A DNA stretch of 64,000 nucleotides from Thermoguttaceae bacterium (GTDB lineage: Bacteria; Planctomycetota; Planctomycetia; Pirellulales; Thermoguttaceae). Positions 55,301-64,000 of the stretch are shown one piece after another. The stretch lies in the NCBI GenBank assembly GCA_017550965.1, contig JAFZNK010000211.1:1-64000 (forward strand), read 5' to 3'. Position numbers and translations under genes: made by a program. Numbering within the stretch: position 1 is the first letter of the stretch; each line of letters opens with the position of its first letter. The notes under the pieces are model-generated. The model had not been told where the DNA came from. It saw nothing but the letters and a program-made list of their open reading frames with translations, and did not search any database.

Positions 55301-58300
55301 GATTCTCGACGATATCGTCGACCCGACCGACAACGAAATCTCCTTGCGCGAAGCGGTCGCGTACGCCGGAACGACTTATCGCGTCGAATACATGCTTTCC
55401 GAAGGAGACGTCGTTACCGACTCCGACGGAAACGAATACGAAGTTAAGAACGGCAAGCTCGTCTCGTTCGACGGCGTCACCGGTATTCAGTACGGCATGT
55501 ACTATACCGTCGAAGGCGTTTATATCGTCGACGCTTACGGCGATTCGGTTGCGCTTGAAGAGGGCGAAGTCGTCATGTTGTCGAACGGCACGAAAGCGAC
55601 CGTCGTCGGCACGAAGCTTCTGTACGCTTCCGGCATCCCGGTCGAAAACGGCGCGGGCATTACTCTGGCGGACGGAACGGCGGGAACGTTGTCTTACGGC
55701 GCGGTTGTCGACTTCTATCGCAACGACCGAATCGCGGTCAATTTGACGGCCGCGTTAATCGATCCGTCGACCCCGGTCGGAACCTTTGACGCCGGAACAT
55801 ACGTCTTAACCTTCCAGCCGAACGGAACGTTCCACGCGACGCTGCGCGTTACAACGACCGAAAACAACCAAACGACGACGACCGAATTTGAAGCGAACTT
55901 CAAACTCGTCGCGAACACCCCGTTCATTTTTGTTGTCGAAGACGGCGAAGTTAGCGCGGCGGCGAAGATCGCCACGTCGCGCAACGTCGATCTCGAAGAC
56001 GGCAAGTATACGCTTCTTAACGACTTGACAGAAACGATCGACGGACAAAAAGTTACGGTCTACGCCGCCGGCGCGCAGCTGACGCTCGAGCGCGGCGTCT
56101 TCACCGACGCCGACGGATACGTCGTCAAAGTTCCGAAGGGAACGCAACTCACTTCGCCGACCGGCGCGACCGTCGTCTACCAGACGTCGAACTTCACGCC
56201 CGCGAATCTCGACGCAGGCGCCGAAGTCGTTTCCGCCGACGGAACGGTCCGACAGTACAAAGACGGTTTCTCCCTCTACGAACAGGTTACGCTTGGCAAG
56301 ACGATCGGATTTAAGAGGGGCCTTGAAGGCGGTACGATTTCGCTCGATCGTGGCGCAATCGTCGTCGAACGCGCGATTACTCTTGACGCCGATTTGAATT
56401 CCGGCCTGACGATCGACGCGCATAACGACAGCCGAATCTTCACCGTCGACACGTATCGCGAATCGAACGCGAACGCGACGGTCAACATGAACGGCCTGAC
56501 GCTTATCAACGGCTCCGCCGACGAAGGCGGTATGATTTACGTCGCCGCCGGCTCGAATTTGAGATTGACCGACTCCACGCTGTCGACCTCGACGGCGACG
56601 TTGGGCGGCGCGATTTACAACGCCGGTAAGACGACGTTCGAAGCCGCGTCCAAGCCCGCGACGATTACCGGCGCGACCGCCGAACAGGGCGGCGCGATTT
56701 ACAACGTCGGCACGATGACCGTCAACGCGGCGACTATCGAAAACGTCTCGGCGACCGACAAGGGCGGCGCGGCGTACAACGAGGGCGTCATGAGCCTCGC
56801 CGGCGCGAAGATCGACGGCGCGCAAGCCAAAGACGGCGGCGCGGTCTACAACTTCGGAACCCTCACCGTTTCCAAGGGCGCCGAAATCACGAATTCGCAG
56901 GCGACGAATCAGGGCGGCGCGATCTACAACGCCAACGCGTTCACCGCGATCAACGCGACGTTCAAAGACAACGCCGCGAAAGAAGGCGGCGCGGTCTACA
57001 ACGCCGCCGGCAAGACCTCGCTCACAAGCGCCAAGATGCTCGGCAACAGCGCGACGTACGGCGGCGCGATTTACGACGCGGCGCAGTTCTTCGCGACGCG
57101 CACCGTCTTCGCGGAAAACACGGCGACTGGCGCAGGCGCCGCCGTCTATACGACGGGCAAAGCGACGATCGTCAGCTCTCTCGCCCTCGCTAACACCGAC
57201 GCAGAGAACAAGGTCATCGCAGCGTTCAGCGCCTTTAAAGGGGCGAATCTGACTTTGGTTAACGACACGGTTGTTGGCAACGTTAACGGCGTTCATGTAA
57301 ACGAATCTACCGCGACGATCTACAACTCGATCATTGGCGATAATTTGAATAATGACATTGTTAATGCGGATTCGACGTTAAACGTCGAATACAGCATGAT
57401 CCAGACGACGAACGAGGCGCTTTCAGCGACGAATCCCGAATATAATCCGGGCTTCAAGAGCTTCGATCCTTCCGCCGACTGGACGACGTGGTCGCTCATG
57501 CCGGCGAGCGGTTCGGCCGCCGTCGACGCGGGCTCCGCGAGTTACGCGTACTACTACAACTTCAACGGCGCGAAAGTCGCGTTGACCGTCGACTTCAACG
57601 GCAACGCGCGTCTTGGAGGCGAAGGCGTCGATATTGGCGCGTACGAACTCAGCGATATCGCCGAAGACGTCTCCACCGTCGTTACGACGTTTGACGACGT
57701 CGTCGATCCGACCGACGGACTCGTCTCCCTCCGCGAAGCGATTCGTTACGCCTCCGCGGGCAAGACGGTCGCCGAACGCACCGTTACTTTCTCGCCCGAC
57801 CTCTTCCCGATCACCAACGACGGAACGATCTACCTTGACGCCGATCTGCAAACGATCGTCATTGGAGCCGCCGTTACCGTTACCTCCGAGTACACCGACG
57901 AGTTTGGCGACGTTGCGTATCGCAATATTACCGTCGACGGAACCAACTCCAACGCGCCTTTGTTCATGCTCGTGGACGGCGCCGACGCCGAAATGCGCGG
58001 CCTGACGTTCGCCAACGGTCACGCGACCGGCGAAAATCCCAGCGGCGGCGCGTTCATCGTTCGCGGCGGCGATTTGAGCGTCGTCGACTCCAAGTTCGTC
58101 GACAACAAAGCCGATCGCAACGGCGGCGCGATCTATCAGGAAGACGGTTCGGTCTTCATCGTCAACTCGTTGATGACCGGCAACGAAGCCAACACGACTC
58201 GCGGCTACGGCGGCGCGTACTGCCAGACCGGCGGTCAGGCCTTTATTTACAACACGACGATCGCCGCGAACAACGCGGCCGTGTACGGCGGTATTTTCGC

Positions 58301-61300
58301 CAACGACGGTCTGCTCGTCCTGGCCAACTCGATCGTCGCGCAAAACGCGGGCGCGCAAAACGTCGACGTCTACGCGACAAACATCGAAGCGACGTCGAAC
58401 TTCATCGGCGCGATGGACGCGTGGCGTTCGGTCAACGGCCTCAACGGCAACATCGTCGGCTCGCCGCTGAACGTGCTCGATCCGCAATTCAAAGATTTCG
58501 AAGGCGGCGATTTCCACCTCGCCGACGGCTCGCTCGCGGTCAACGCGGGCGTCAACGCCTACGCGTACGGACCCGACGGCGTTCGTCTTAAGCTCGACCT
58601 CGACGCGAACGAACGTATCGTCGGCGGAGTCGTCGACATGGGTTGCTACGAATCCGGCATGGCCGACGTCCCCGCGACGGTCGTTACCACGCTCCGCGAC
58701 GTCGTCGATCAGGAAGACGGGCTTATTTCGCTCCGCGAAGCGATCGAATACGCGAAGCAATACGGCACGCCGATTACGTTCAACCTTGGCGAAGACTACG
58801 ACGGCGATTCCACGATCTATCTCGATTCCGAACAGGGCGCGATCGACGTCGTCAACAACCTCGTCATCGACGCGTCCGCGTTGCCCGACGGCCTGACGAT
58901 CGTCGGAAACGACGACCGCGTCTTCTTCGTCCATAAGAGCGGTTCGATCCTCGAAGACGGAACGCAGACGGTCGAAGACGGCGTTCTCGTCCTGAAGAAC
59001 GTCGCGCTTACCGGCGGAACCGCGACGCGCGGCGGCGCGATCTACATGGACGGCGGCGAAATCAACTTTACCAACGTTCTCATTTACGGCAACGAAGCGG
59101 AAGAGTACGGCGGCGCGATTTACGGAACCGCTGGAAAAGCGACCCTGCTCAACACGACGATTGCCGGCAACTCCGCCGAAAACTATCCCGGCGTTTACTT
59201 CAACGGAACGCTTTCGCTGCAAAATACGATTATTGCCGACAACGCGACCGAAGAGTCCGTCGCCGATTACAACTTCGATCTGTACAGCGGCGGTAAGACG
59301 ACGTCGATAGCAAGCGTCGTCGGCGCGACTGACGACGCGACCGCCGCCGCTTTCAACGGCTACAACGGCAACACGTTCGGTACGACCGCCGAAATGGTCG
59401 ACGCCGGATTTACCGCTGCCGAATCGAACGATTACACGCTGAAGCAAGACTCCATCGCCATCAACGCCGGGTCAAACAGACTTGTCGGACTGCCCGGCTA
59501 TTATGCGTCGATTTTGCAAACGGCGTCGAACGTCGCCGTCGTTCAGACCGACTTCGCGGGCGCCGCTCGTATCGTCGGCGGAACCGTCGATATCGGCGCT
59601 TATGAATTCCAGACGGAAACAGAAGCTCCGTCGGTCGTCGTTACGACGCTGCTTGACGTCGTCGATCCGTTCGACGGCCTGATCTCCCTGCGCGAAGCGG
59701 TCGACTACGCGGGCTCGTCCTTCTTTGTCGACGGCGTCGTTACGAAAGTCGGTCGCACGATCACGTTCGCGCCCGAACTTGCCGACGGCGTGATCACGCT
59801 TCAGTCGCCTCTGACGATCGCCAAGTGCGTTACCGTCGACGCGACCGACCTGGTCGGAGCTCTTACGCTTGACGCGGCGGGCGAGTTTGGCGCGATTGTT
59901 CTCGACGGCAAGCCAGATTCAGTCCAGAAGGAAATCTTTGTTTGCGGCGTTACGATTACCGGCGGCAACGCGGAATATGGGGGCGGCGTCTATCATAAAG
60001 ACGGCGCGGCTACTCTGTTCAACTGCGTCGTAACGGGCAACGCGGGCGTCTACGGCGCGGGCGTCGCGTCGATTGCGCGAAGTTCCGACGACGCCGACAA
60101 TAAGCTTTCGCTGATCAACTGCACGATCGCGGGCAACGACGCGACCGGCGGATACGCCGGGGTATGGAGCGTTGGCGGCCCCGTCTATATCGCGAATACG
60201 ATTATCGCCGAGAATACCACAAACGGCGAACTTGGGACCGACGTCTCTATCTCGAACGTCGACAAGGTTGAGTACTCCATTATCGCCGTTGGGACCGCCT
60301 CGTTTGCGCATGCGTATAACGGCCTCAATTTTAATCACGTCGGTCGATCGGATTCGCCGGTTAATCCCGCGTTCGTAGACTCTGCGAACGGCGACTATGC
60401 GCTTACGCGCGGCGAGGACGGGTTCGTTTCGTTGGCGATCAACGGCGGCAACAATTCGCTTGCCGTCCTGCCCGACGGCTCGGTTCCCGCGACGGACGCG
60501 GGCGCCAGCGTGCGTATTATCGGCAACCAGGTCGATATGGGCGCGTTTGAGTCCGCAATGGGCCCGACGGAACTGCCCAGCCTCATGGTTACGACGCTTG
60601 ACGACGTGGTCGACGCATACGACGGTCTTATCTCGTTGCGAGAGGCTGTTTTGTACGCGAACAACTACGGCTTAAAACAGACGATCACTTTCGCGCAACG
60701 ACTCAGCGGCGGGACGATCTACCTCAACGAATCGTTGAATCTCTCCAACGATATTACGATCGACGGTTTGGCGAACAACGTCGTCGGCATTACGTTGACG
60801 ACGTCCGACGCCGTCGAGGACCAGAGCGTTATTTACGCTAACGCGGGCGACTCGGTTATCAACGGTTTGACGATTACGAACCGTTACACCGAGCGTCGAC
60901 GCGCCGGCGGAGAACCTCAGGTCGACAAGGGCGGCGCGATCTTCGTTCGGTCCGGCTCGATTTCGCTGTATAACTGCCTCCTGTGCGACAACGCGGCGGC
61001 CGTTGGTTCGGCGATCTATATCAATCCCGAGATCGACGGCGCGACGGTCAACCTCGTCAATACGACGGTCGTCTCCAACGTCGGTCAAACGACGGACGCG
61101 AACAAGGGCGCCGCTATTTACGGCGAAAAAGGCGCGCTCAATTTGTGGAACTCGATCGTCGCGTCCACGTCGCTGGCTTCCGGCGGCGTCGCGCAGGACG
61201 TCTATAAGGGTGTCGGACAGCTCGCGACCGACACGGTTGTTACGCGTTCCAGTGAAACCGTCGTTATGACGCTTTACGATCCGACGTCGTTCTATACGCC

Positions 61301-64000
61301 TTCTTCCGAAGACAAGCTCAGATACTTTAGTTCAAACGCCCTGGATTACGGCAGGGAAATGGTCTATGAAAACGGCGTGTTCTACGAGGTATACTCTTCC
61401 GATTATCGCGTCGAACATACCTTCGTCGACAACGAATGCCTGTCCGTTGGAAGGGACAAAACGATTCGATACTCCAACGACGCATGGTTTGACGACGGGG
61501 TCGCTTACGAATTGGATCTGGACGCCGGCGAACACGCGACGTGGTACGACGCTTCGACCGACACGACTCATGAAGTGACTTACTACTACGGCACCTTCTA
61601 CGTGACGTCTCCGAGATACAGGGTCGTTGAGTTTGGCGAGGGCGACACGTTGACGTTCAGCGAACCTCAGTACTATATTTCCCGAGGCGGGGCGTTCTTC
61701 CCGCTCAATATTTCCGGACGCGGCGACTACTTCGGACGAATGTCCGTCACCAATCCGGTCATTAGGAAGTATACGGAAGAGCTTTCTCAACGGCTGCAGG
61801 AAGAGCTTGACGGCCAGTCGGAATATCAGAAGGTGGTCAACGGCGTCGTCGTTTCCTATCCGATCGTTTCCGGAACGGCGACTATTACCGGTTTGAGCGC
61901 CAACGTTTCGAGAAGCCAGGCCGGCGACGATTTGAACTACGACGTTACGTTCACGTGCACGGTAACATACGACTATCTGACCCGCGTTTCGTCGAACGTG
62001 TACAATACGTTCGTCGGTCTCTCCGACACTCTCGCCGCGCAAACGTCCGGCAACGGATCGTATATCGGAAGTAGCGATCTGGATCTCTCCGGAGAAGTCG
62101 CCTCGATGTTCGTCGACGTCGACAACGGCGACTACTCGTTGCGCGACGGTTCGCTTGCGACTAACGGCGGAAACAACGCGTACATCAACCAGGGCACGAT
62201 CAACGGCACGTTCGATTCGTTCGACGTCCTGGGCAATAAGCGCATCTACTATACGACGATCGACATGGGCGCTTTTGAGAACCAGACGGCGCGCGATTCG
62301 GCGATTACGTCGGTTAGCGGCGACTCTGCGACGTTGACCGTGTCGACGTACCGCGACGTCGTCGATCCGACCGACGGCGTAACCTCGTTCCGCGAAGCTC
62401 TCCAAATGGCGGACAAGATGTACGCGCTCGGGTACTCCAACGTCGTCGTTCAATTTGCAGACGATTACACGATTTCCGTCGACAATACGCTTGGAACGCT
62501 TTCGGTTAACTCGCCGATGACGATTGTTGGTCGCGGCGCGACGATCGACGCCGACCATGCCGGTTGCGCGCTGAACGTCGCCACCGACGGCGACGTTCTG
62601 CTCAGAACGCTGATTATCGCCAACGGCACGAGCGGCGACGGCGCGGGGATTAACTTCATGCGCGGCAATCTGACGCTCGACGACTGCCTGATTTACAACT
62701 GCGAAGCGTCCGGCAAGGGCGGCGCGATCTACGACGGGTCGCTCGGAACCTTGAATCTTTACAACACGACGATTGCGAAGAACACGTCTGTTGAAGGAAA
62801 CGGCGTTTACGGCGCCAGAGGATCGAACGTCAACCTGTACAATTCGATCGTCGCGACGAATCGTTCGTCCGTCGCCGGAGCCGACTCCTACGACGTCGCT
62901 TTGAACGGAACCGTTTCGATCAGCAATTCGTTGATTGGAAACGCGGGCACAAGCGCTTACGCGGCGATTCTGTCGAGGAACGCGGTGAATTCCAAGATCG
63001 GATACGGTATCGACAATTCGATCGACCCGCTCTTCATCAACGCTACTGGCGGAAACTTCCGCATTTCCGCCACGCAGAGCCCCGCCAAGAACGCGGGCGC
63101 CGCGGGATACGTCTATAACGGCGCGTCCGACCTGGACGGAAACTACCTGCCGAGCCGTATGTTCGTTTCGATGGGCGCGTATCAGATCGGCGTGGAAGAA
63201 CCGTCGCTGGTCGTTACGACCCTCGAAGATATCGTCGACTCGACCGACGGTCTGATTTCGTTGCGCGAAGCGCTTGAATATTCGCATCGGTGGGGCGACA
63301 ATATTCTCGGCAACTATCATTCCACGAAGATGGTCGATTCCGCGTATAACGCCGTGAATGCGATGAACAACGCCGGGAACTACAGCGCGACGTATTACGC
63401 GCCCGTTACCTTCGATCCGAGCCTGGCGGGCGGGACGATCTACCTGACCAGCCCGATCACGTTGGATTACGACGGCTATATTGGCGGAAACAACACGTAC
63501 GATTACATGATCGACGCGTCCGCATTGAGCGGTCTCGGAGGAATTACGATCGATACGACCCGCATGGAGGACGAGGGAATTATTAGTACCGGCGACGTTT
63601 TCCGTATTATTGGACATTACAGTCAGGACGGTCCGGTTTACTACATCACGCATCTTGACGTTCGTAATATCCACTTTGTCGGCTCGCGCGGTCAGGTCGC
63701 GCTTCATGCCAACGACAACGGGTTGATTACCGTTCGCAACTGCCTCTTCGAGGGATATAGGAATTCGGTTACGTGCGATTACAACACCGAGACGCAGAAC
63801 CAGGGTTGCGTCCACGTATACAGTTCGACGATCGTTGGGAATAATGGGGTCGCCGGTCTCGGGTACATCTATAATTCGATTGTAACCGGGCAATTGGTAG
63901 CTTTTCGCAGTTACTCAACAATCGCCATCGGCGGCGGCGCTTCCGGGAACAACAGTATCAACGGCGGATCCGTTACCGACCTGTTCGTCGATTACGCTAA
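49320..64000 (+). CDS. Giant LEPRQLL-type surface protein with dead protease-like domains and CSLREA/beta-helix repeats (3' end outside window)
   Basis: The frame is open for about 4890 codons to the window end. ATG 49320 is chosen over ATG 49311 because AAGGA at 49306-49310 is 9 nt from it. The N-terminus is basic with MEPLEDRQLLA (39-49), the planctomycete extracellular signature. Domains in order: papain/IdeS-like fold (about 115-340) with MTWAASLANAL and WLTLWGYDYD but no catalytic Cys or His at the expected sites; PPC-like beta modules (about 380-700, again before FN3); an FN3-like module (about 1180-1260); a caspase-like domain from about 1262 (VYRAIIVGVSDYPG) with GSG for GHG and LDAG for LDAC; then right-handed beta-helix sequence with GGAIYN repeats (dense at 56600-57100). 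At least eight CSLREA motifs (DVVDPTDGLISLREA type, near 53960, 55293, 57678, 58680, 59637, 60588, 62338 and 63210) each open a module, most ending in VDIGAYE. Probably a cell-surface adhesin or matrix protein. Confidence 0.88.
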   Translation, partial: MSQSGKRFLSGLVNRVLSSKEARAEKRRERSLTAKRLGMEPLEDRQLLAVDPTLLSAASMAEAAQTETNVVQSVDLSALATTGAGVTISVDGVSNAASEDTTGTRLIEANLTANIFDRLVSCSQMTWAASLANALTYTGWSVTSIVDPTSEVAPEQQTLDYFVNSFTNDPSNVALAYAWFMGGASEYTLQGNEEWAQILPNNENGGLFPASSGDYADPSEYCKEFLAAEIASPLYGIATDYLDNNWGVVCEIHYSGSTGVDIETGNAGQARASWLTLWGYDYDSSYSPEDKEYYTAIYASDPYTGMVERMTIGWSDVLNSYVLTNSGSNVSGQVPYIYSFTVIERMPGYGVLLPDQYEVNNTTADFDVPDVKADLGKVDVVMPSATTGAATYGNTFTLEDLTLYAQGSEDGQIAADPVDFFKFELTQNASHSDSIIVSYGTGYLNSPLKATLYVCGQDGEAFPVDPAEYGYVGDHFDSVLSSKTSYYVGEDGKTYSEVTNNLKIDISGLTPGFYYLKVEFADDVVGGINSGYSITFNAGYDDLYESNDSFEEVNSLPVDTPARPSANFGVLYGRKFVDDLVLKQYDSNISETDWFRFEMTSTGKAGDAVNVYYNSTTNDVNDADLDFVLYREDPDDEYGRGYSMVDRSWEIMTDVETVSLEGLEPGVYYIKVVGNLAAEDAVFVNVEYKLEILPGVDENLPPDLRAEVLPGNNWEGPLVVALDRYVPSDTEQFKSESTVGLDGNVYLNYSFAVYGAKTKDKTAEYENVQLGLYINGVRVSADDMREAIAKSGVTDAKATQLYDLFCNGGMTMQAGDTFEFLNFNIGKIANSDSLAGKYFDNSVFAPNAIVVVINPDNYEYGETFGKVVDNYTTTEQSLSYHNGQLFNGNVATTVEKGETVKVFRNNVLVKTLKYGVDEFSYREGDVIVTQVIKHNYGVDSTSYVVKDGVQGVLEYMVDNNFATAFFVLDNLSEDVFAPNGSITEVMNNTNPADENPDLGVANIEYLDQNGVCHIDNLVITGKKDSNGAYISDWFKFELLTSQEDAAQGRTNYEDAYVEIEMDDQFSAVSDPSNVGDLDLYLYKVVQTDNSISFDEAFEQGAYRLSLVASSKDVQSTERIDFSDYNMDDGTYFVCVSGFNGAANRYSLELGGFTQSGEILPTDPNEYFDEDAVAILNSVATLNWRVPTADYVSRAIISYRKVGDQDWTEVGQFKPSVTSCKIAGLDPDTEYEFQLAVTNYFVKDNPLTATVTKKTADYLNEVVYRAIIVGVSDYPGASADLVAAANDANAFREALLADPQWAEENITVLTNDNATKANVLDAISTVGYVSDDNDVLVFYFAGSGSYAVTGGSAVGYLKTYGSARSAYLSSSELAAAMGDVAAGSKQFILDAGQVAPGVEETSINYDAFINKLMNMEKNGASNRPAQVSVLTSGENGSVSPVGQGSRTVFSAALVDAIKYYSEVVTADEAAAINEANKNTEAPVAIESDGRVAFDELANYLNADQRLADYDMAAMFATNAEGEQTIMMNGFWSESEAFAEQWLANDAIVVTTTVDVVDDHDGKVSLREAANFIGTTLNRETALENGAEFTIAAGSIITIGSSTGTLVDDAQVAYSNGSFKTTGPCSLEIGTKIVDFSKKGNLVAWTTANWNDGNVTMYDASGLEVADVLYKLRANVGSTIVDKVEYVTSIDLEEGDVLYTAPVNGKEAVVTKIGQNYKLVVDGAVYNKTTGLYRKTTDESGADVYESVTLTTYAAIDQNVVLNKIIFDESLEGQSITVNAGKGAIVFEKGAIIDATSLKGGLGFDGEGQNTLIKVSGDKLVSLIAAKITNSNGAAIVVDKGADFELANSVVYRNAGGSKGVFANNGNMTLVNVTVANNTASGKLFVGSGTTTITNTIVALNSGTLTGFDYDGTSFVGGEKVNPGFNDAKNDDYSLVKTSDAVDIGLNSAVNLRCGVVLDYDLAGGDRYALGGTIDAGAYEFAVPEEDRETPSTVVTILDDIVDPTDNEISLREAVAYAGTTYRVEYMLSEGDVVTDSDGNEYEVKNGKLVSFDGVTGIQYGMYYTVEGVYIVDAYGDSVALEEGEVVMLSNGTKATVVGTKLLYASGIPVENGAGITLADGTAGTLSYGAVVDFYRNDRIAVNLTAALIDPSTPVGTFDAGTYVLTFQPNGTFHATLRVTTTENNQTTTTEFEANFKLVANTPFIFVVEDGEVSAAAKIATSRNVDLEDGKYTLLNDLTETIDGQKVTVYAAGAQLTLERGVFTDADGYVVKVPKGTQLTSPTGATVVYQTSNFTPANLDAGAEVVSADGTVRQYKDGFSLYEQVTLGKTIGFKRGLEGGTISLDRGAIVVERAITLDADLNSGLTIDAHNDSRIFTVDTYRESNANATVNMNGLTLINGSADEGGMIYVAAGSNLRLTDSTLSTSTATLGGAIYNAGKTTFEAASKPATITGATAEQGGAIYNVGTMTVNAATIENVSATDKGGAAYNEGVMSLAGAKIDGAQAKDGGAVYNFGTLTVSKGAEITNSQATNQGGAIYNANAFTAINATFKDNAAKEGGAVYNAAGKTSLTSAKMLGNSATYGGAIYDAAQFFATRTVFAENTATGAGAAVYTTGKATIVSSLALANTDAENKVIAAFSAFKGANLTLVNDTVVGNVNGVHVNESTATIYNSIIGDNLNNDIVNADSTLNVEYSMIQTTNEALSATNPEYNPGFKSFDPSADWTTWSLMPASGSAAVDAGSASYAYYYNFNGAKVALTVDFNGNARLGGEGVDIGAYELSDIAEDVSTVVTTFDDVVDPTDGLVSLREAIRYASAGKTVAERTVTFSPDLFPITNDGTIYLDADLQTIVIGAAVTVTSEYTDEFGDVAYRNITVDGTNSNAPLFMLVDGADAEMRGLTFANGHATGENPSGGAFIVRGGDLSVVDSKFVDNKADRNGGAIYQEDGSVFIVNSLMTGNEANTTRGYGGAYCQTGGQAFIYNTTIAANNAAVYGGIFANDGLLVLANSIVAQNAGAQNVDVYATNIEATSNFIGAMDAWRSVNGLNGNIVGSPLNVLDPQFKDFEGGDFHLADGSLAVNAGVNAYAYGPDGVRLKLDLDANERIVGGVVDMGCYESGMADVPATVVTTLRDVVDQEDGLISLREAIEYAKQYGTPITFNLGEDYDGDSTIYLDSEQGAIDVVNNLVIDASALPDGLTIVGNDDRVFFVHKSGSILEDGTQTVEDGVLVLKNVALTGGTATRGGAIYMDGGEINFTNVLIYGNEAEEYGGAIYGTAGKATLLNTTIAGNSAENYPGVYFNGTLSLQNTIIADNATEESVADYNFDLYSGGKTTSIASVVGATDDATAAAFNGYNGNTFGTTAEMVDAGFTAAESNDYTLKQDSIAINAGSNRLVGLPGYYASILQTASNVAVVQTDFAGAARIVGGTVDIGAYEFQTETEAPSVVVTTLLDVVDPFDGLISLREAVDYAGSSFFVDGVVTKVGRTITFAPELADGVITLQSPLTIAKCVTVDATDLVGALTLDAAGEFGAIVLDGKPDSVQKEIFVCGVTITGGNAEYGGGVYHKDGAATLFNCVVTGNAGVYGAGVASIARSSDDADNKLSLINCTIAGNDATGGYAGVWSVGGPVYIANTIIAENTTNGELGTDVSISNVDKVEYSIIAVGTASFAHAYNGLNFNHVGRSDSPVNPAFVDSANGDYALTRGEDGFVSLAINGGNNSLAVLPDGSVPATDAGASVRIIGNQVDMGAFESAMGPTELPSLMVTTLDDVVDAYDGLISLREAVLYANNYGLKQTITFAQRLSGGTIYLNESLNLSNDITIDGLANNVVGITLTTSDAVEDQSVIYANAGDSVINGLTITNRYTERRRAGGEPQVDKGGAIFVRSGSISLYNCLLCDNAAAVGSAIYINPEIDGATVNLVNTTVVSNVGQTTDANKGAAIYGEKGALNLWNSIVASTSLASGGVAQDVYKGVGQLATDTVVTRSSETVVMTLYDPTSFYTPSSEDKLRYFSSNALDYGREMVYENGVFYEVYSSDYRVEHTFVDNECLSVGRDKTIRYSNDAWFDDGVAYELDLDAGEHATWYDASTDTTHEVTYYYGTFYVTSPRYRVVEFGEGDTLTFSEPQYYISRGGAFFPLNISGRGDYFGRMSVTNPVIRKYTEELSQRLQEELDGQSEYQKVVNGVVVSYPIVSGTATITGLSANVSRSQAGDDLNYDVTFTCTVTYDYLTRVSSNVYNTFVGLSDTLAAQTSGNGSYIGSSDLDLSGEVASMFVDVDNGDYSLRDGSLATNGGNNAYINQGTINGTFDSFDVLGNKRIYYTTIDMGAFENQTARDSAITSVSGDSATLTVSTYRDVVDPTDGVTSFREALQMADKMYALGYSNVVVQFADDYTISVDNTLGTLSVNSPMTIVGRGATIDADHAGCALNVATDGDVLLRTLIIANGTSGDGAGINFMRGNLTLDDCLIYNCEASGKGGAIYDGSLGTLNLYNTTIAKNTSVEGNGVYGARGSNVNLYNSIVATNRSSVAGADSYDVALNGTVSISNSLIGNAGTSAYAAILSRNAVNSKIGYGIDNSIDPLFINATGGNFRISATQSPAKNAGAAGYVYNGASDLDGNYLPSRMFVSMGAYQIGVEEPSLVVTTLEDIVDSTDGLISLREALEYSHRWGDNILGNYHSTKMVDSAYNAVNAMNNAGNYSATYYAPVTFDPSLAGGTIYLTSPITLDYDGYIGGNNTYDYMIDASALSGLGGITIDTTRMEDEGIISTGDVFRIIGHYSQDGPVYYITHLDVRNIHFVGSRGQVALHANDNGLITVRNCLFEGYRNSVTCDYNTETQNQGCVHVYSSTIVGNNGVAGLGYIYNSIVTGQLVAFRSYSTIAIGGGASGNNSINGGSVTDLFVDYA

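Noticed and set aside
49368-63893. Long minus-strand frames opposite the giant surface protein (e.g. 61332-63893, 57423-59447, 50148-51962)
   Set aside because: They are antisense shadows produced by GAC/GTC/GCG-rich codons; their products are low-complexity Arg/Val/Asp strings with no motif, while the plus frame carries continuous recognisable domains.

Overview
The window reads as chromosome of a planctomycete (Planctomycetota), a Gram-negative-type bacterium. The evidence is two copies of the LEPRQLL-type N-terminal motif typical of planctomycete surface proteins (LEDRQLLA near 49440, LENRELLTA near 45650), Tat-signal Gfo/Idh/MocA oxidoreductases, a Kdo transferase (lipid A-type envelope), PPi-dependent phosphofructokinase, and GC-rich DNA full of GCG/CGC codons. 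Because of this composition the antisense strand of real genes is also poor in stops; long antisense frames were treated as shadows.

Layout. 1-2151: four overlapping DUF805 membrane-protein genes, the first cut by the window edge and the last broken by an in-frame TAG. 2177-6482: a promoter followed by two tandem paralogous Tat-type Gfo/Idh/MocA oxidoreductases and a Tat-type DapA-family lyase, probably one catabolic cluster. 6571-6865: a ~103-bp tandem repeat that runs into the 3' end of a minus-strand radical SAM/SPASM gene. 8112-17636 (minus): a 3174-residue exported protein built from more than 25 secretin-N/NolW-like repeats and no visible secretin barrel. 18145-35128: mostly housekeeping genes (ArfB-type hydrolase, DUF3467, metallo-beta-lactamase-fold hydrolase, WaaA, divergent Nramp, PP2C phosphatase, HisF, PilT, a degenerate membrane-anchored PilB/GspE-like protein, two membrane proteins, DinG/XPD-type helicase, MiaB).

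35085-45843 is the main accessory region. An approximately 61-bp imperfect copy of the 3' end of miaB lies at each side of a 10-kb segment with visibly lower GC and different codon use. It holds a remnant of a type I restriction specificity subunit and a compact four-gene operon whose sizes and order (516, 693, 326 and about 1750 aa, the last a DEAH helicase with a DUF1998-type C-terminus) match druB-druC-druD-druE of type I Druantia anti-phage systems. No druA (DUF4338) and no integrase are visible. The assignment rests on architecture and motifs, not on a profile search.

45844-49319: a repeat-rich stretch, tRNA-Ile(GAU), PPi-phosphofructokinase (both minus strand) and a long leader. 49320-64000: the first ~4890 codons of a giant LEPRQLL-type surface protein that runs off the window. 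It carries a papain/IdeS-like domain and a caspase-like domain, both of which appear to have lost their catalytic residues, PPC- and FN3-like modules, and at least eight CSLREA/beta-helix repeat modules with Pmp-like GGAIYN motifs.
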